Of a DNA stretch of 64,000 nt, positions 15,801-23,588 are shown in pieces (position 1 is the stretch's first letter; each line of letters starts with the position of its first letter). Made by a program: the position numbers and the translations under genes. The stretch is from Clostridiales bacterium Firm_04 (GTDB taxonomy: Bacteria; Bacillota; Clostridia; Oscillospirales; Ruminococcaceae). The DNA lies in contig LVAJ01000012.1 in the NCBI GenBank assembly GCA_001603005.1, positions 62,001 through 126,000 of the forward strand, written 5' to 3'. Below the pieces are notes generated by a model. It was given only the letters and a program-made list of their open reading frames with translations, did no database searches and had not been told where the DNA came from.

Positions 15801-17863
15801 AAAACAGCTTTGCGAATCTCAATGAATTTGATGTGACATGGACACTGTTGCGCAACGGTATCGCGGTCAGCAGCGGCAATGCGGAAAATATAGATGTTGC
15901 TGCGAAAAAGACCGGTCAGATCTCGGTTCCGTTTACCATGCCGAAATCGGTCGCAGCGGGCGACGAATTTCTGCTGAATGTTTCCGTCAGCGAAAAGAAC
16001 GGCAATGCAATTGTTCCGCAGGGTACAGAACTTTCCTATGCGCAGTTCGAGGTGCCTGCCGCATCGCCGAAGGTGCTGAAGCCTGCTTCGGACGGCAAGG
16101 CGACCGTTACAAAGAGCGGCTCGGACTACTCGGTCAAGGGCGATGATTTCAGCTTTACGATCAGCGGTTCGACCGGTCAGATCCAGAAATACACCTACAA
16201 GGGTGAAGTCCTTCTGGAAAACGGTCCTGCACCGAATTTCTGGCGCGGCATGGTCGAAAATGACGGCGGCAGCCAGAACGCGAAATGCTTTGACGGTGGC
16301 TGGCGCGGCGCGATGAACGGCGCAAAGGTGACAGGCATCCAGACCGGAACAGAAGACGGCGTTCAGCTTGTCACGGTCAGCATGCAGCTGCCGAATGCGA
16401 AAGGCACGACCGTTCAGATCCGCTATGCGATCAGTGATTCCGGCGCGGTGACGGTCGGTTTCCGTGTGGATGCACGCGGCACCGGCATGGGTAATTTCCT
16501 GCGTGTCGGCTCGATCATGACGCTGCCCGCGGGCTTTGAACAGGTGACATGGTACGGAAACGGCCCTGTTGAGACCTTCAATGACCGCAAGACGAACGGA
16601 CGTCTCGGCGTCTGGCAGAATACTGTTTCGGGCATGTTCTTCCCGTACATGAAGGCGGATGACTGCGGCAATCTGACAGAGGTGCGCTGGATCGCCGTGC
16701 AGAGCAAGCAGCATCAGAACGGTCTGCTTGTTGCGGCGGAATCCAAAACAGAAGCATCCGCGCTGCATTTCCTGCCGGAAGATCTTCAGAATGCGAATCA
16801 TCCGTATGAACTCAAACCGCGGAAAAATACGTATCTGAGCATGGACTTCGGTTCCATGGGTACCGGTTCGGCAACCTGCGGTCCGGCAACACTCGGACAG
16901 TATCAGCTCACTTCCAATGCGGTTTACAGCTGGACTTATACGATCATTCCGACTGCGCAGGAATCTTCCGCATCTCAGCTTGCGGAGCAGGCAAAGCCCT
17001 ACCGCAGACTCGCTTCCTTTGTGCAGGATCTCAGTCAGAATGCACTGGTCATTCCCGTGACGGCATCTGCGGAGCTGAAAAAGAGCGGCGACCAGACACT
17101 TATGCACGGCAGCGTGACGGTTCCGTCCTCGAAGCTCAATCCGCTGACTTATGGTGACAACTCCTTTACGATCGAGGTCAATGTGAAACCGCTTTCTGAT
17201 CCGGAATACAATATGTTTGCGGCAAACGGCGATCACGGCTTTGCACTCCGGACGCGTCCCGGCTCACTTGATTTCTTCATCTTTGCGGACGGCGACTGGC
17301 GTACCTGCTACTATAAAATGCCTGACAACATGCGTGCAAACTGGCTCGGTCAAATGCATCAGGTCGCAGGTATTTATGATGCGGCATCGCGCACGATTTA
17401 TGTCTACTGTGACGGACAGATCTTCGCTACACAGAAGCTTTCGACCGGCGGCCCGAATCGCTCGAACCTGAATCTGACGATCGGCAATTGTCCGGAGACC
17501 GGACGCGGTTCCGATGCGGATTTTGCAGTCTGCCGTCTGTACACTAAGGCACTGACTGCGGCAGAGCTTTCTTCGCAGAATACCGCTTCTCCTGCATATC
17601 AGCCGAAATCGAATGCAGTTGCACTCTGGGTTGATTTCAGCGCAGAACCGGAAGTACAGGTTCCTGCCGGACTGACCGGCGATGTCAACCTCGACGAATC
17701 GGTCGATGTCAGCGATGCGGTTCTGCTTGCACGTTACCTGAATCAGGATAAGACCGCAAAAGTCAGCGATCAGGGACTGCGGAATGCAGAGGTGCGGATC
17801 GACGGTGAAATTACATCTGATGACCTGACAGATATTCTGAAAATTATTGCAAGAATCTTATAA
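12899..17863 (+). CDS. GH2 beta-galactosidase with two LamG-like domains and dockerin
   Basis: Very large secreted enzyme of 1654 residues. After a signal peptide (ends MSAHA) come the LacZ-type N-terminal sugar-binding domain, an Ig-like domain and the TIM barrel. The acid/base is Glu545 in AWSIGNE and the nucleophile Glu614 in MCEYDHAMGNS, the LacZ pattern. A LamG/concanavalin-like domain (about 700-865) is inserted directly after the barrel, before the C-terminal LacZ domains (from EVKYQYQNFW). A second LamG-like domain lies at about 1400-1580 and a dockerin at 1593-1652, whose second calcium loop (VRIDGEITSDD) is degenerate. The start is the ATG after AGGGG; an upstream ATG adds 22 non-signal-like residues. 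It is followed 22 bases later by GH95. A role in stripping galactose from xyloglucan or pectin side chains is likely. Confidence 0.9.
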   Translation: MKSIRRIGAAVLALTVLASAVPASGMSAHAASEVVSLGLSPLRTADTTKQKFTHNEWTGKGGAEDVFAVSREPASLSIVPYQNVESAAKACFDYNAREDSDFMQMLTGEGQDWELTVVQNAAAAQPLLNAGAMKPDYRKGDGWKTVTLPNSWPSLGFDFPIYTNVGLPWQSAYDGNVPCPQAPTNYNPVGLYRKTFTVPAQMLDDQRRIYVHFEGVESAYYLYVNGMEVGYSEDTFSPHRFDITDYLKSGENLIAVEVHKFCDGTWFEDQDMVYDGGIFRDVYLTSAPLVGITDYTVLTDLDDNYKNAMLNVNVNVSNLASKAVSGMSIDVAVLDESGNNLTAGTTYPVGNIGAGETSVVKISKEVLNPALWSAEHPNLYALVLTLKNSSGVIESVSHQLGFREIGFTRTEVDGSYRVTTQRWQPMTINGQMLRFKGVNRHDTDPFHGKAVPRDTIEEDVRQMKTHNINAIRTSHYSNDSYLYWLCNKYGMYMMAETNMECHGLMYGDNEYQTGLFYELGLDRTETAYQRLKNNPAIVAWSIGNEMKYTGDPNFANGLFRDMIWYFKRHDASRPVHSEGQGDAMGVDMSSQMYPSADGIRSKAGVGKMPYVMCEYDHAMGNSVGALKEYWDSVRSADNMLGGFIWDWCDQSRAVPLGGFGGGKVYEITDKKGQIGTVHADSSAINRSAGDGSLTGVSCKGYALMDGSTSYLGALSGTGKSFTFEAIVKPASNAQNQILLSIGDNQAALKTQSSGSGLEFFVHNGGWNAVSAAFPSDWVGNWHQVAGVYDKGKLAIYCDGKLLAAESVPDGIDSGNYPLGIGFDASNGRSFSGEISLARVYSRALSADEISAQNSRTPAIGASDSSVLVWLDYSAEITESSATDGPWDYYAQDYAHKNLYGELSPGHYFGYGGDWGDRPNDGSFCENGLVSPDRTPQPELEEVKYQYQNFWMTADSSQIENRTVTVFNENSFANLNEFDVTWTLLRNGIAVSSGNAENIDVAAKKTGQISVPFTMPKSVAAGDEFLLNVSVSEKNGNAIVPQGTELSYAQFEVPAASPKVLKPASDGKATVTKSGSDYSVKGDDFSFTISGSTGQIQKYTYKGEVLLENGPAPNFWRGMVENDGGSQNAKCFDGGWRGAMNGAKVTGIQTGTEDGVQLVTVSMQLPNAKGTTVQIRYAISDSGAVTVGFRVDARGTGMGNFLRVGSIMTLPAGFEQVTWYGNGPVETFNDRKTNGRLGVWQNTVSGMFFPYMKADDCGNLTEVRWIAVQSKQHQNGLLVAAESKTEASALHFLPEDLQNANHPYELKPRKNTYLSMDFGSMGTGSATCGPATLGQYQLTSNAVYSWTYTIIPTAQESSASQLAEQAKPYRRLASFVQDLSQNALVIPVTASAELKKSGDQTLMHGSVTVPSSKLNPLTYGDNSFTIEVNVKPLSDPEYNMFAANGDHGFALRTRPGSLDFFIFADGDWRTCYYKMPDNMRANWLGQMHQVAGIYDAASRTIYVYCDGQIFATQKLSTGGPNRSNLNLTIGNCPETGRGSDADFAVCRLYTKALTAAELSSQNTASPAYQPKSNAVALWVDFSAEPEVQVPAGLTGDVNLDESVDVSDAVLLARYLNQDKTAKVSDQGLRNAEVRIDGEITSDDLTDILKIIARIL

Positions 17864-17885
17864 GCACTGCTGCTTAGGGGGAAAT

Positions 17886-20800
17886 ATGAAAGAGATACAG
17901 AAAAAGATCCATGCGGCGTTCTGCGCGGCGATACTGGTTTCCGGTATCGCCGGCGGGATGCCCGTCGGGAAACCGATGACGGTTCATGCCGCATCGGACA
18001 GCGATCTGGTTTTACATTACAGCACAAGCGCCGGCAACAACAATTCCGGCAACGCATGGGACAATGATGAATCGTTTTACAAAGCGCTCCCGCTCGGAAA
18101 CGGACGGATCGGCGCAATGGTCTACGGCAATTGTCCTGCGGAACGGTTTGACCTGAATGAAGCAACATTCTGGAGCGGCGGACCGGGAAACAATCATAAA
18201 ACCGTGTCAAAAGATACAATGGAACGCTGCTGGAATCAGATGCTTGCAGGCAATTACAAGGACGCAGACGGCACGATCGGCGCGGCAATGATCGGCGGCG
18301 GTGAAGCGAAATATCAGTCTGTCGGAACGCTGAATCTCGATCTCGGTCATCGTTCTCCGGCTGATTATTCCCGCTGGCTGGATATGAATACCGCAGTTGC
18401 GGGCTGTTCCTATACGGTTTCCGGCAAGCAGTATACGCGGGAAAGCTTTGTCAGTTATCCCGATCAGGTGCTTGTCACGCGGATTACCTGCGACAGTCCG
18501 GCAAGTGTTTCGCTTTCGGCTTCCTATGACTGCTCCCTGACCGGACAGTATACGCGGGAAACCGACGGCAGCGATACCATTGTCATGAACGGGCACGGCG
18601 ATTCTGAATACGGAATGCCGTTTGCGGTGTGGTTTTCCACGCGAACCAAAGTGATCCCGCAGGGCGGAACAGTCCGTGCGGGCGACAATGCCGTGCGTGT
18701 TTCCGATGCAGATTCCGTTGTGATCTTGACCTCTGTCCGCACAAATTATGTGGATTATGCGACCTGCAACGGCGATGAAAAGGGGAATGCAGCAAAGGAT
18801 CTGGCGGCTGCATCTGCAAAATCCTATGACGATCTCCTTTCTGCACATCTTGCGGATTATCAGGAATTGTTTGCGCGTGTGGACGTCGATCTCGGCGGCG
18901 ACAGCAGTGAATCTGCCAAGCCGATCCCGCAGCGGATCGCCAATTTCAGCAGAAGCAATGATCCGAAGCTGGTCAAGGTGCTGTTCCAGTACGGCAGATA
19001 TATGATGATCAGTGCGTCGCGCGATTCCGAGCCCATGAATCTGCAGGGCATCTGGAATAAATTCCGCGATCCTGCATGGGGCTGCAAATACACGACGAAC
19101 ATCAACTACGAAATGAATTACTGGCCTGCGCTGACGACAAATCTTGAGGAATGCTTCCGTCCGTTTGTGGAAAAGGCGAAGGCATTGCAGAAAAACGGTG
19201 CGCAGACGGCAAAGGATGTGTACGGTGTTTCGGACGGCTGGGTTGTGCACCACAATACCGACCTCTGGAACCGGACTGGTCCGATCGACGGCGCATGGGG
19301 CATGTGGCCGACCGGTGCGGCATGGATCTCGGATATGCTCTATGATGCATACCGGTTCAATCAGAATGAAGCTTATCTTTCGGAGATCTATCCGGTGATT
19401 CAGGGAAGTGCAAATTTCCTGAACGAGATCCTGCGGCAGGCGAAAATCGACGGAAATACGTACAACGTCGTTTTTCCGAGCACCTCGCCTGAAGTGAATA
19501 TGCCCGGCAGGAGCGGCGGTCAGGGCGCTGCGTGTGCATACGGCATTGCAATGGACAACTCTCTGACGCGGCATCTGTTCACCGATGTGATTGATGCGGC
19601 GGAGATTCTCGGTACGGATTCTGCATTCAGTGAAAAGCTGCAGGAACGTCTGACACTGCTGAAACCGGATACGGTCGGCAGCTGGGGACAGATTCAGGAA
19701 TGGGCATATGACTGGGATGCGAAAGATGAGAAAAACCGTCATATTTCGCATATGTACAGCCTGTTCCCCGGACAGCTGATTACAAAGGACACTTCGCCTG
19801 CACTCGCAGAGGCGGCGGCAGTCAGCCTGAATGCGCGCGGCGACGACGGTACCGGCTGGTCGGAAGCGTGGAAGCTGAACTGCTGGGCGCGGCTCGAAGA
19901 CGGCGCACATGCGTATAACCTCGTGAAGCTGCTTGTCTCTCCGGTCAACAATTACGGCAGACTCTATGACAATCTCTGGGATGCGCATCCGCCGTTCCAG
20001 ATCGACGGAAACTTTGGTTTTACATCCGGTATCGCGGAAATGCTGCTGCAAAGTCATGACGACGTCATCAAGCTGCTGCCCGCATTGCCGGAGCAGTGGG
20101 GAACCGGTCATGCAAACGGACTTTGCGCGCGCGGCGGCTTTACCGTCAGCAGTATGAGCTGGAAAAACGGGATGCTCACAGGTGCGGAAATTCTCTCGAA
20201 AGCAGGCGGAACCTGTACGGTTTCCTATCAGGGCGAAACAGTCAGCTTCCCGACAGAAGCTGGCAAAACGTACAGTCTGGACGGCGCACTCGAATTGTCA
20301 GGCAGTACGGAGGCTTGTACGCTGCGCAATGTTGCGCGGAACAAGAAAACAGCCGGTTCGGATGTTTCCGGCAGCAGCGATGCGGCATGGGCAGCACCGG
20401 TCACCGGCAGCGTTGCGCAGCATGTCAAGTGGTTGACCGTCGATCTCGGCAAAACATATCCGGTCAGCCGCTGGGCGGTCAAGCTGAACGGCGCGACCAA
20501 TGCGAACACGGATTACCCGCGTGATTTCCTGCTGGAGATCAGCAAAGACGGCGAAACATGGATGCAGGCAGACCGCGTTTACAGCAGTACGCAGGTGCAA
20601 TTCGGCAGAAATATGGCGGAGCTTGAAGCGCGATATGCGCGTGTCAGCATGTATACTGCGTCGAATCAGGCAAATCCCGCGGCAATCGGCAGTCTGGAAA
20701 TCTGGGCGGAGTCCGATGAACCGGAACCGACGCGTTCGGCATTTGAAACGATTGAAGCCGAGAGCTTTGACCGGCAGTCCGGCGTGCAGACCGAAGTGCT

Positions 20801-21311
20801 GGATGACGGCGGTATGGATGTCGGCTATATCGAAAACGGCGACTATATCGCGTTCCGGCAGATCAATTTCGGAGCCGGCGCACAGATATTCACGGCAAAA
20901 GCCGGCAGTGCGACGGACGGCGGCACGATCGCGCTGCATCTGGATGCACCGGACGGTAAGCTGATCGGCAGCTGCAAAGTGACCGGCACAGACGGATGGA
21001 CAGAATGGAAGCAGTTTTCATGCGAGGTTTCCGGCGCGGCAGGTGTACACACCCTCTATCTTGTATTTGAAGGGGACGACGGATTCCTGCTGAATCTGGA
21101 TGCATTTGTATTTGAGTCGGGAACCGCTACGAGCGATGTAAACGGAGACGGCGCGTGCAATTTGGCAGACCTCGTTGCGGTGCAAAAGCATTTGCTGACG
21201 ATGAAAACCTTGTCCGCAGATCAGGCAGCGATTGCTGATCTGAACGGAGACAACAGAATCACTGCTGCGGATTTGTCCGCGCTGAAACGCTTGATTCTCA
21301 CAGCAAAATAA
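17886..21311 (+). CDS. GH95 alpha-L-fucosidase/galactosidase - CBM32 - CBM6 - dockerin
   Basis: Secreted enzyme of 1141 residues. After the signal peptide the GH95 region (about 38-800) opens YKALPLGNGRIGAMVYG and ERFDLNEATFWSGG. It contains TNINYEMNYWPA (the Asn pair of the active site in this family) and FQIDGNFGFTSGIAEMLLQS. A CBM32/F5-8C domain (about 813-945), a CBM6 (about 952-1077, DVGYIENGDYIAF) and a dockerin (1082-1141; DVNGDGACN, DLNGDNRIT) follow. GH95 enzymes remove alpha-1,2-linked L-fucose or L-galactose. Coupled to the GH2 galactosidase upstream (ATG after TTAGGGGGAA, 22-base gap), it probably unwraps Fuc-Gal or L-Gal-Gal branches of xyloglucan, fucose first and galactose second (inference). 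Confidence 0.92.
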   Translation: MKEIQKKIHAAFCAAILVSGIAGGMPVGKPMTVHAASDSDLVLHYSTSAGNNNSGNAWDNDESFYKALPLGNGRIGAMVYGNCPAERFDLNEATFWSGGPGNNHKTVSKDTMERCWNQMLAGNYKDADGTIGAAMIGGGEAKYQSVGTLNLDLGHRSPADYSRWLDMNTAVAGCSYTVSGKQYTRESFVSYPDQVLVTRITCDSPASVSLSASYDCSLTGQYTRETDGSDTIVMNGHGDSEYGMPFAVWFSTRTKVIPQGGTVRAGDNAVRVSDADSVVILTSVRTNYVDYATCNGDEKGNAAKDLAAASAKSYDDLLSAHLADYQELFARVDVDLGGDSSESAKPIPQRIANFSRSNDPKLVKVLFQYGRYMMISASRDSEPMNLQGIWNKFRDPAWGCKYTTNINYEMNYWPALTTNLEECFRPFVEKAKALQKNGAQTAKDVYGVSDGWVVHHNTDLWNRTGPIDGAWGMWPTGAAWISDMLYDAYRFNQNEAYLSEIYPVIQGSANFLNEILRQAKIDGNTYNVVFPSTSPEVNMPGRSGGQGAACAYGIAMDNSLTRHLFTDVIDAAEILGTDSAFSEKLQERLTLLKPDTVGSWGQIQEWAYDWDAKDEKNRHISHMYSLFPGQLITKDTSPALAEAAAVSLNARGDDGTGWSEAWKLNCWARLEDGAHAYNLVKLLVSPVNNYGRLYDNLWDAHPPFQIDGNFGFTSGIAEMLLQSHDDVIKLLPALPEQWGTGHANGLCARGGFTVSSMSWKNGMLTGAEILSKAGGTCTVSYQGETVSFPTEAGKTYSLDGALELSGSTEACTLRNVARNKKTAGSDVSGSSDAAWAAPVTGSVAQHVKWLTVDLGKTYPVSRWAVKLNGATNANTDYPRDFLLEISKDGETWMQADRVYSSTQVQFGRNMAELEARYARVSMYTASNQANPAAIGSLEIWAESDEPEPTRSAFETIEAESFDRQSGVQTEVLDDGGMDVGYIENGDYIAFRQINFGAGAQIFTAKAGSATDGGTIALHLDAPDGKLIGSCKVTGTDGWTEWKQFSCEVSGAAGVHTLYLVFEGDDGFLLNLDAFVFESGTATSDVNGDGACNLADLVAVQKHLLTMKTLSADQAAIADLNGDNRITAADLSALKRLILTAK

Positions 21312-21318
21312 CAAAAAA

Positions 21319-21354
21319 CACCCGTGCTCCGTTTGTGTGATCGGAGCACGGGTG
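21319..21354. terminator. Bidirectional terminator between GH95 and the GH3 lipoprotein
   Basis: CACCCGTGCTCCG pairs perfectly with CGGAGCACGGGTG around a 10-base loop. An A-run lies upstream for the minus-strand gene and a T-rich tail downstream. Confidence 0.8.
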
Positions 21355-21364
21355 GTTCTGTTTG

Positions 21365-22939
21365 TTAATCAATCATGCCGAGGGACTGTTTCCAGTACAG
21401 GATCCGCAGAACGGATTCGTTGATCTGTTCCTCCGGAATGGCACCGGAACGGACTGCTTCACAAATCGCGGCAGCGGAACCGGAATCATTTGCGTAGGTC
21501 ACAATGTCATTGCCAGCCATGACAGCAGCGACAGCCGGATTGCGCCCGCCGGTGAACAGGGTGATCGCATTCATGCCGAGATCATCGGTCATGATGACAC
21601 CGGAGAAACCGAGGTCATCGCGCAGGATCCGGTGAACCTCCGGCGAAAGCGATGCGGGATAATCGGGATCCATGCACTGCACAATATTGTGGCTGACCAT
21701 CACTGCGTCAGCACCGGCTTCAATTCCCGCAGTAAACGGCAGGAAATCGCCGTCTGTGAATGCGCTGTAATCACGTTCGTCATATGCCATATACTGATGC
21801 GTGTCAATGCTGCCGCCGTAACCGGGGAAATGCTTGAGCACAGAACCGAGTCCTGCATGTTTCATTTCGGATACGACAAGCGAAATATAATCCGATGTTT
21901 CATTCGGATCCAGACTGAATGTGCGGTTGCTGATATAGTTTGTGCTGCTCAGCGGCACATCACAGACAGGAGCAAGATTCACCTGAATGCCGAGATTCAG
22001 CAGCAGCTCCGCTTTTTCCTGTGTATCCGCTGCAACCAGATCCCAGCCGCCCTCGTCAAAGAGTGCACGACCGGTTCGGAACGGCACAGGACGCAGCTGC
22101 GGGTTCAGGCTGACGCGGTTGACTGTTCCGCCTTCCTCATCGACACAGAGCAGGATCGGAGTTTTCGATTTGCTCTGGAGTTCTTCCGTCATTTGCTGTA
22201 CCTGCGCAGCGGATTTGCCGCGGAATGCACCTGCAAACAGGCAGATCGCGCCGACATTGCGTGATGCAGCACTTTTCGCAGCCTGCGCATCCGATGCACT
22301 CGACATCATCATCTGTGCCGCTTTTTCTTCGAGCGTCATTGCTGCAAGCCGTTCCTCGGGCGTTGCGGGCGCAGCCGGCGGCAGAACAGGTTCGGTCACG
22401 ACGGTCAGAGCAGTCGTTCTGGATTCGGTTGTTTTTTCAGCCATTTTCGTTGTATTACGGGCAGTTGTCTGCGTACCGGTTTTGGTCGTCATACGCGCTG
22501 TGGTCTGCGATGCAGCAGTGGTCTGCGAACCGTTTGCAGCAGTGGTGTGCGCTGTTCGTTTCGCAGTGACCGCAGGTGCAGGGGCATCCGGAATCCATTC
22601 CTGTGCAGCATCGTCATCCAAAATGTCTGCTTCCAGCAGGATATCCTGATGATCGGCAGGATAATCCGGTCTTTTCGCGTCCTCTCCGGAAACGCCGTCC
22701 AATACAGGATCCGATTCGGATGCTGCACTTGTTTCATTCGGATCTGCCGGACGCCTGCTGCTGCGAACCGGATCCTCTGCCATGTGGTCGTCCGCCTGAG
22801 AAGCCGCCGGCATCTGAACATGATGAACCGGTACTTCAGCGGCATGGTCTTCTGCCGAAAGCAGCGGATCTCTGCCGCAGCCTGTCAAAACCGCCATCGC
22901 TGCAATGCAGATCAGCAGTTTCTTTCTGTAATGCCGCAT
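21365..22939 (-). CDS. GH3 beta-N-acetylhexosaminidase-like lipoprotein
   Basis: Cell-surface lipoprotein of 524 residues. The signal ends in the lipobox VLTGC. A long Thr/Ala-rich spacer (to about 185) is followed by a GH3 domain of the NagZ type: TLEEKAAQMMM, LLCVDEEGGTVNRVS, KHFPGYGGSIDTH (the mobile Asp-His loop of this subfamily), and MTDDLGMNAI with the nucleophile Asp. There is no dockerin and only the N-terminal GH3 barrel, as in NagZ. It probably trims N-acetylglucosaminides from peptidoglycan or host or plant glycans outside the cell; some relatives are beta-glucosidases. The start follows AAAGGGGG and it has its own promoter. Confidence 0.88.
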   Translation of the reverse strand: MRHYRKKLLICIAAMAVLTGCGRDPLLSAEDHAAEVPVHHVQMPAASQADDHMAEDPVRSSRRPADPNETSAASESDPVLDGVSGEDAKRPDYPADHQDILLEADILDDDAAQEWIPDAPAPAVTAKRTAHTTAANGSQTTAASQTTARMTTKTGTQTTARNTTKMAEKTTESRTTALTVVTEPVLPPAAPATPEERLAAMTLEEKAAQMMMSSASDAQAAKSAASRNVGAICLFAGAFRGKSAAQVQQMTEELQSKSKTPILLCVDEEGGTVNRVSLNPQLRPVPFRTGRALFDEGGWDLVAADTQEKAELLLNLGIQVNLAPVCDVPLSSTNYISNRTFSLDPNETSDYISLVVSEMKHAGLGSVLKHFPGYGGSIDTHQYMAYDERDYSAFTDGDFLPFTAGIEAGADAVMVSHNIVQCMDPDYPASLSPEVHRILRDDLGFSGVIMTDDLGMNAITLFTGGRNPAVAAVMAGNDIVTYANDSGSAAAICEAVRSGAIPEEQINESVLRILYWKQSLGMID

Positions 22940-23000
22940 GCAATTCCCCCTTTCGCAAAACCGAACATTGTTTTGCTTGATTTACGAAATCACTGTTATC

Positions 23001-23029
23001 ATTATAACATATTTCTTTTGGAATTGCAA
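23001..23029 (-). promoter_or_regulatory. Promoter of the GH3 lipoprotein gene
   Basis: On the minus strand TTGCAA and TATAAT are separated by 17 bases, about 60 bases upstream of the start codon. Confidence 0.7.
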
Positions 23030-23082
23030 TGGATTTTGGTAAAAAATCTGAAATCAAATCGTTTTTTCAAGTGAAAGACGGT

Positions 23083-23484
23083 TTATCGGTGAAACGGTCT
23101 GTTGAACGAGCCAATCTCGATCAGGTTGCCTTCCGGATCTGCAATGTAGCATGTGCGCTGTCCCCACGGCTCTGTTGTCGGTTCCATGACCGGCTGCGCG
23201 CCCTTGCTGACGGTCTCTCGAAACGCTGCATCGACTTCGTCAAAGGTATCGACATAGAGCGCAAGTTCCGAATGACCGTTCAAGCCTTTGACATACTCAT
23301 AAGTTCTGCCGGTCATCGCTTCAAAATCGGTTCTTCCGTACAGTAAAAACAATGTGCCGTCCTTGAGCAGATAGACATTTGAGGTATCTTCTGCTTCCTG
23401 TATTTCAAATCCCAGTACATCTCTGTAAAAGCGGATCATTTTGCCCATATCATTGACAAAAAGTCCGAATCCGTCAAGTCTCAT
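23083..23484 (-). CDS. VOC-family (glyoxalase/bleomycin-resistance-like) protein
   Basis: Cytoplasmic protein of 133 residues covering one VOC fold with two beta-alpha-beta-beta-beta modules: MRLDGFGLFVNDMGKMIRFY, GFEIQE and then YVDTFDEVDAAFRE. The C-terminal TCYIADPEGNLIEIG contains the metal-ligand Glu of the family. The start at 23484 follows AAAGGAGC; an upstream in-frame ATG at 23550 would run into a terminator hairpin. Substrates of this broad family include lactoylglutathione-like adducts, antibiotics and aromatic compounds, and none can be assigned here. Confidence 0.85.
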   Translation of the reverse strand: MRLDGFGLFVNDMGKMIRFYRDVLGFEIQEAEDTSNVYLLKDGTLFLLYGRTDFEAMTGRTYEYVKGLNGHSELALYVDTFDEVDAAFRETVSKGAQPVMEPTTEPWGQRTCYIADPEGNLIEIGSFNRPFHR

Positions 23485-23526
23485 CGGTTTGCTCCTTTCG
23501 GTATCAATAGCATTCGTCAAAAGCAG

Positions 23527-23559
23527 GAGCCCGAAGCGGATTTTGTTCACTTCGGGCTC
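23527..23559 (-). terminator. Putative terminator of the PL11 gene
   Basis: GAGCCCGAAG and CTTCGGGCTC are perfect arms around a 13-base loop, located just past the PL11 stop codon. The T-tract is short (CTGCTTTTG). Confidence 0.6.
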
Positions 23560-23588
23560 AATTGGTTTGATTCGGATAAAGTTCGTAA

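Noticed and set aside
23075..23103. Hairpin AGACGGTTT/AAACGGTCT as terminator of the VOC gene
   Set aside because: A central mismatch and no T-run in the gene direction make it too weak to list.
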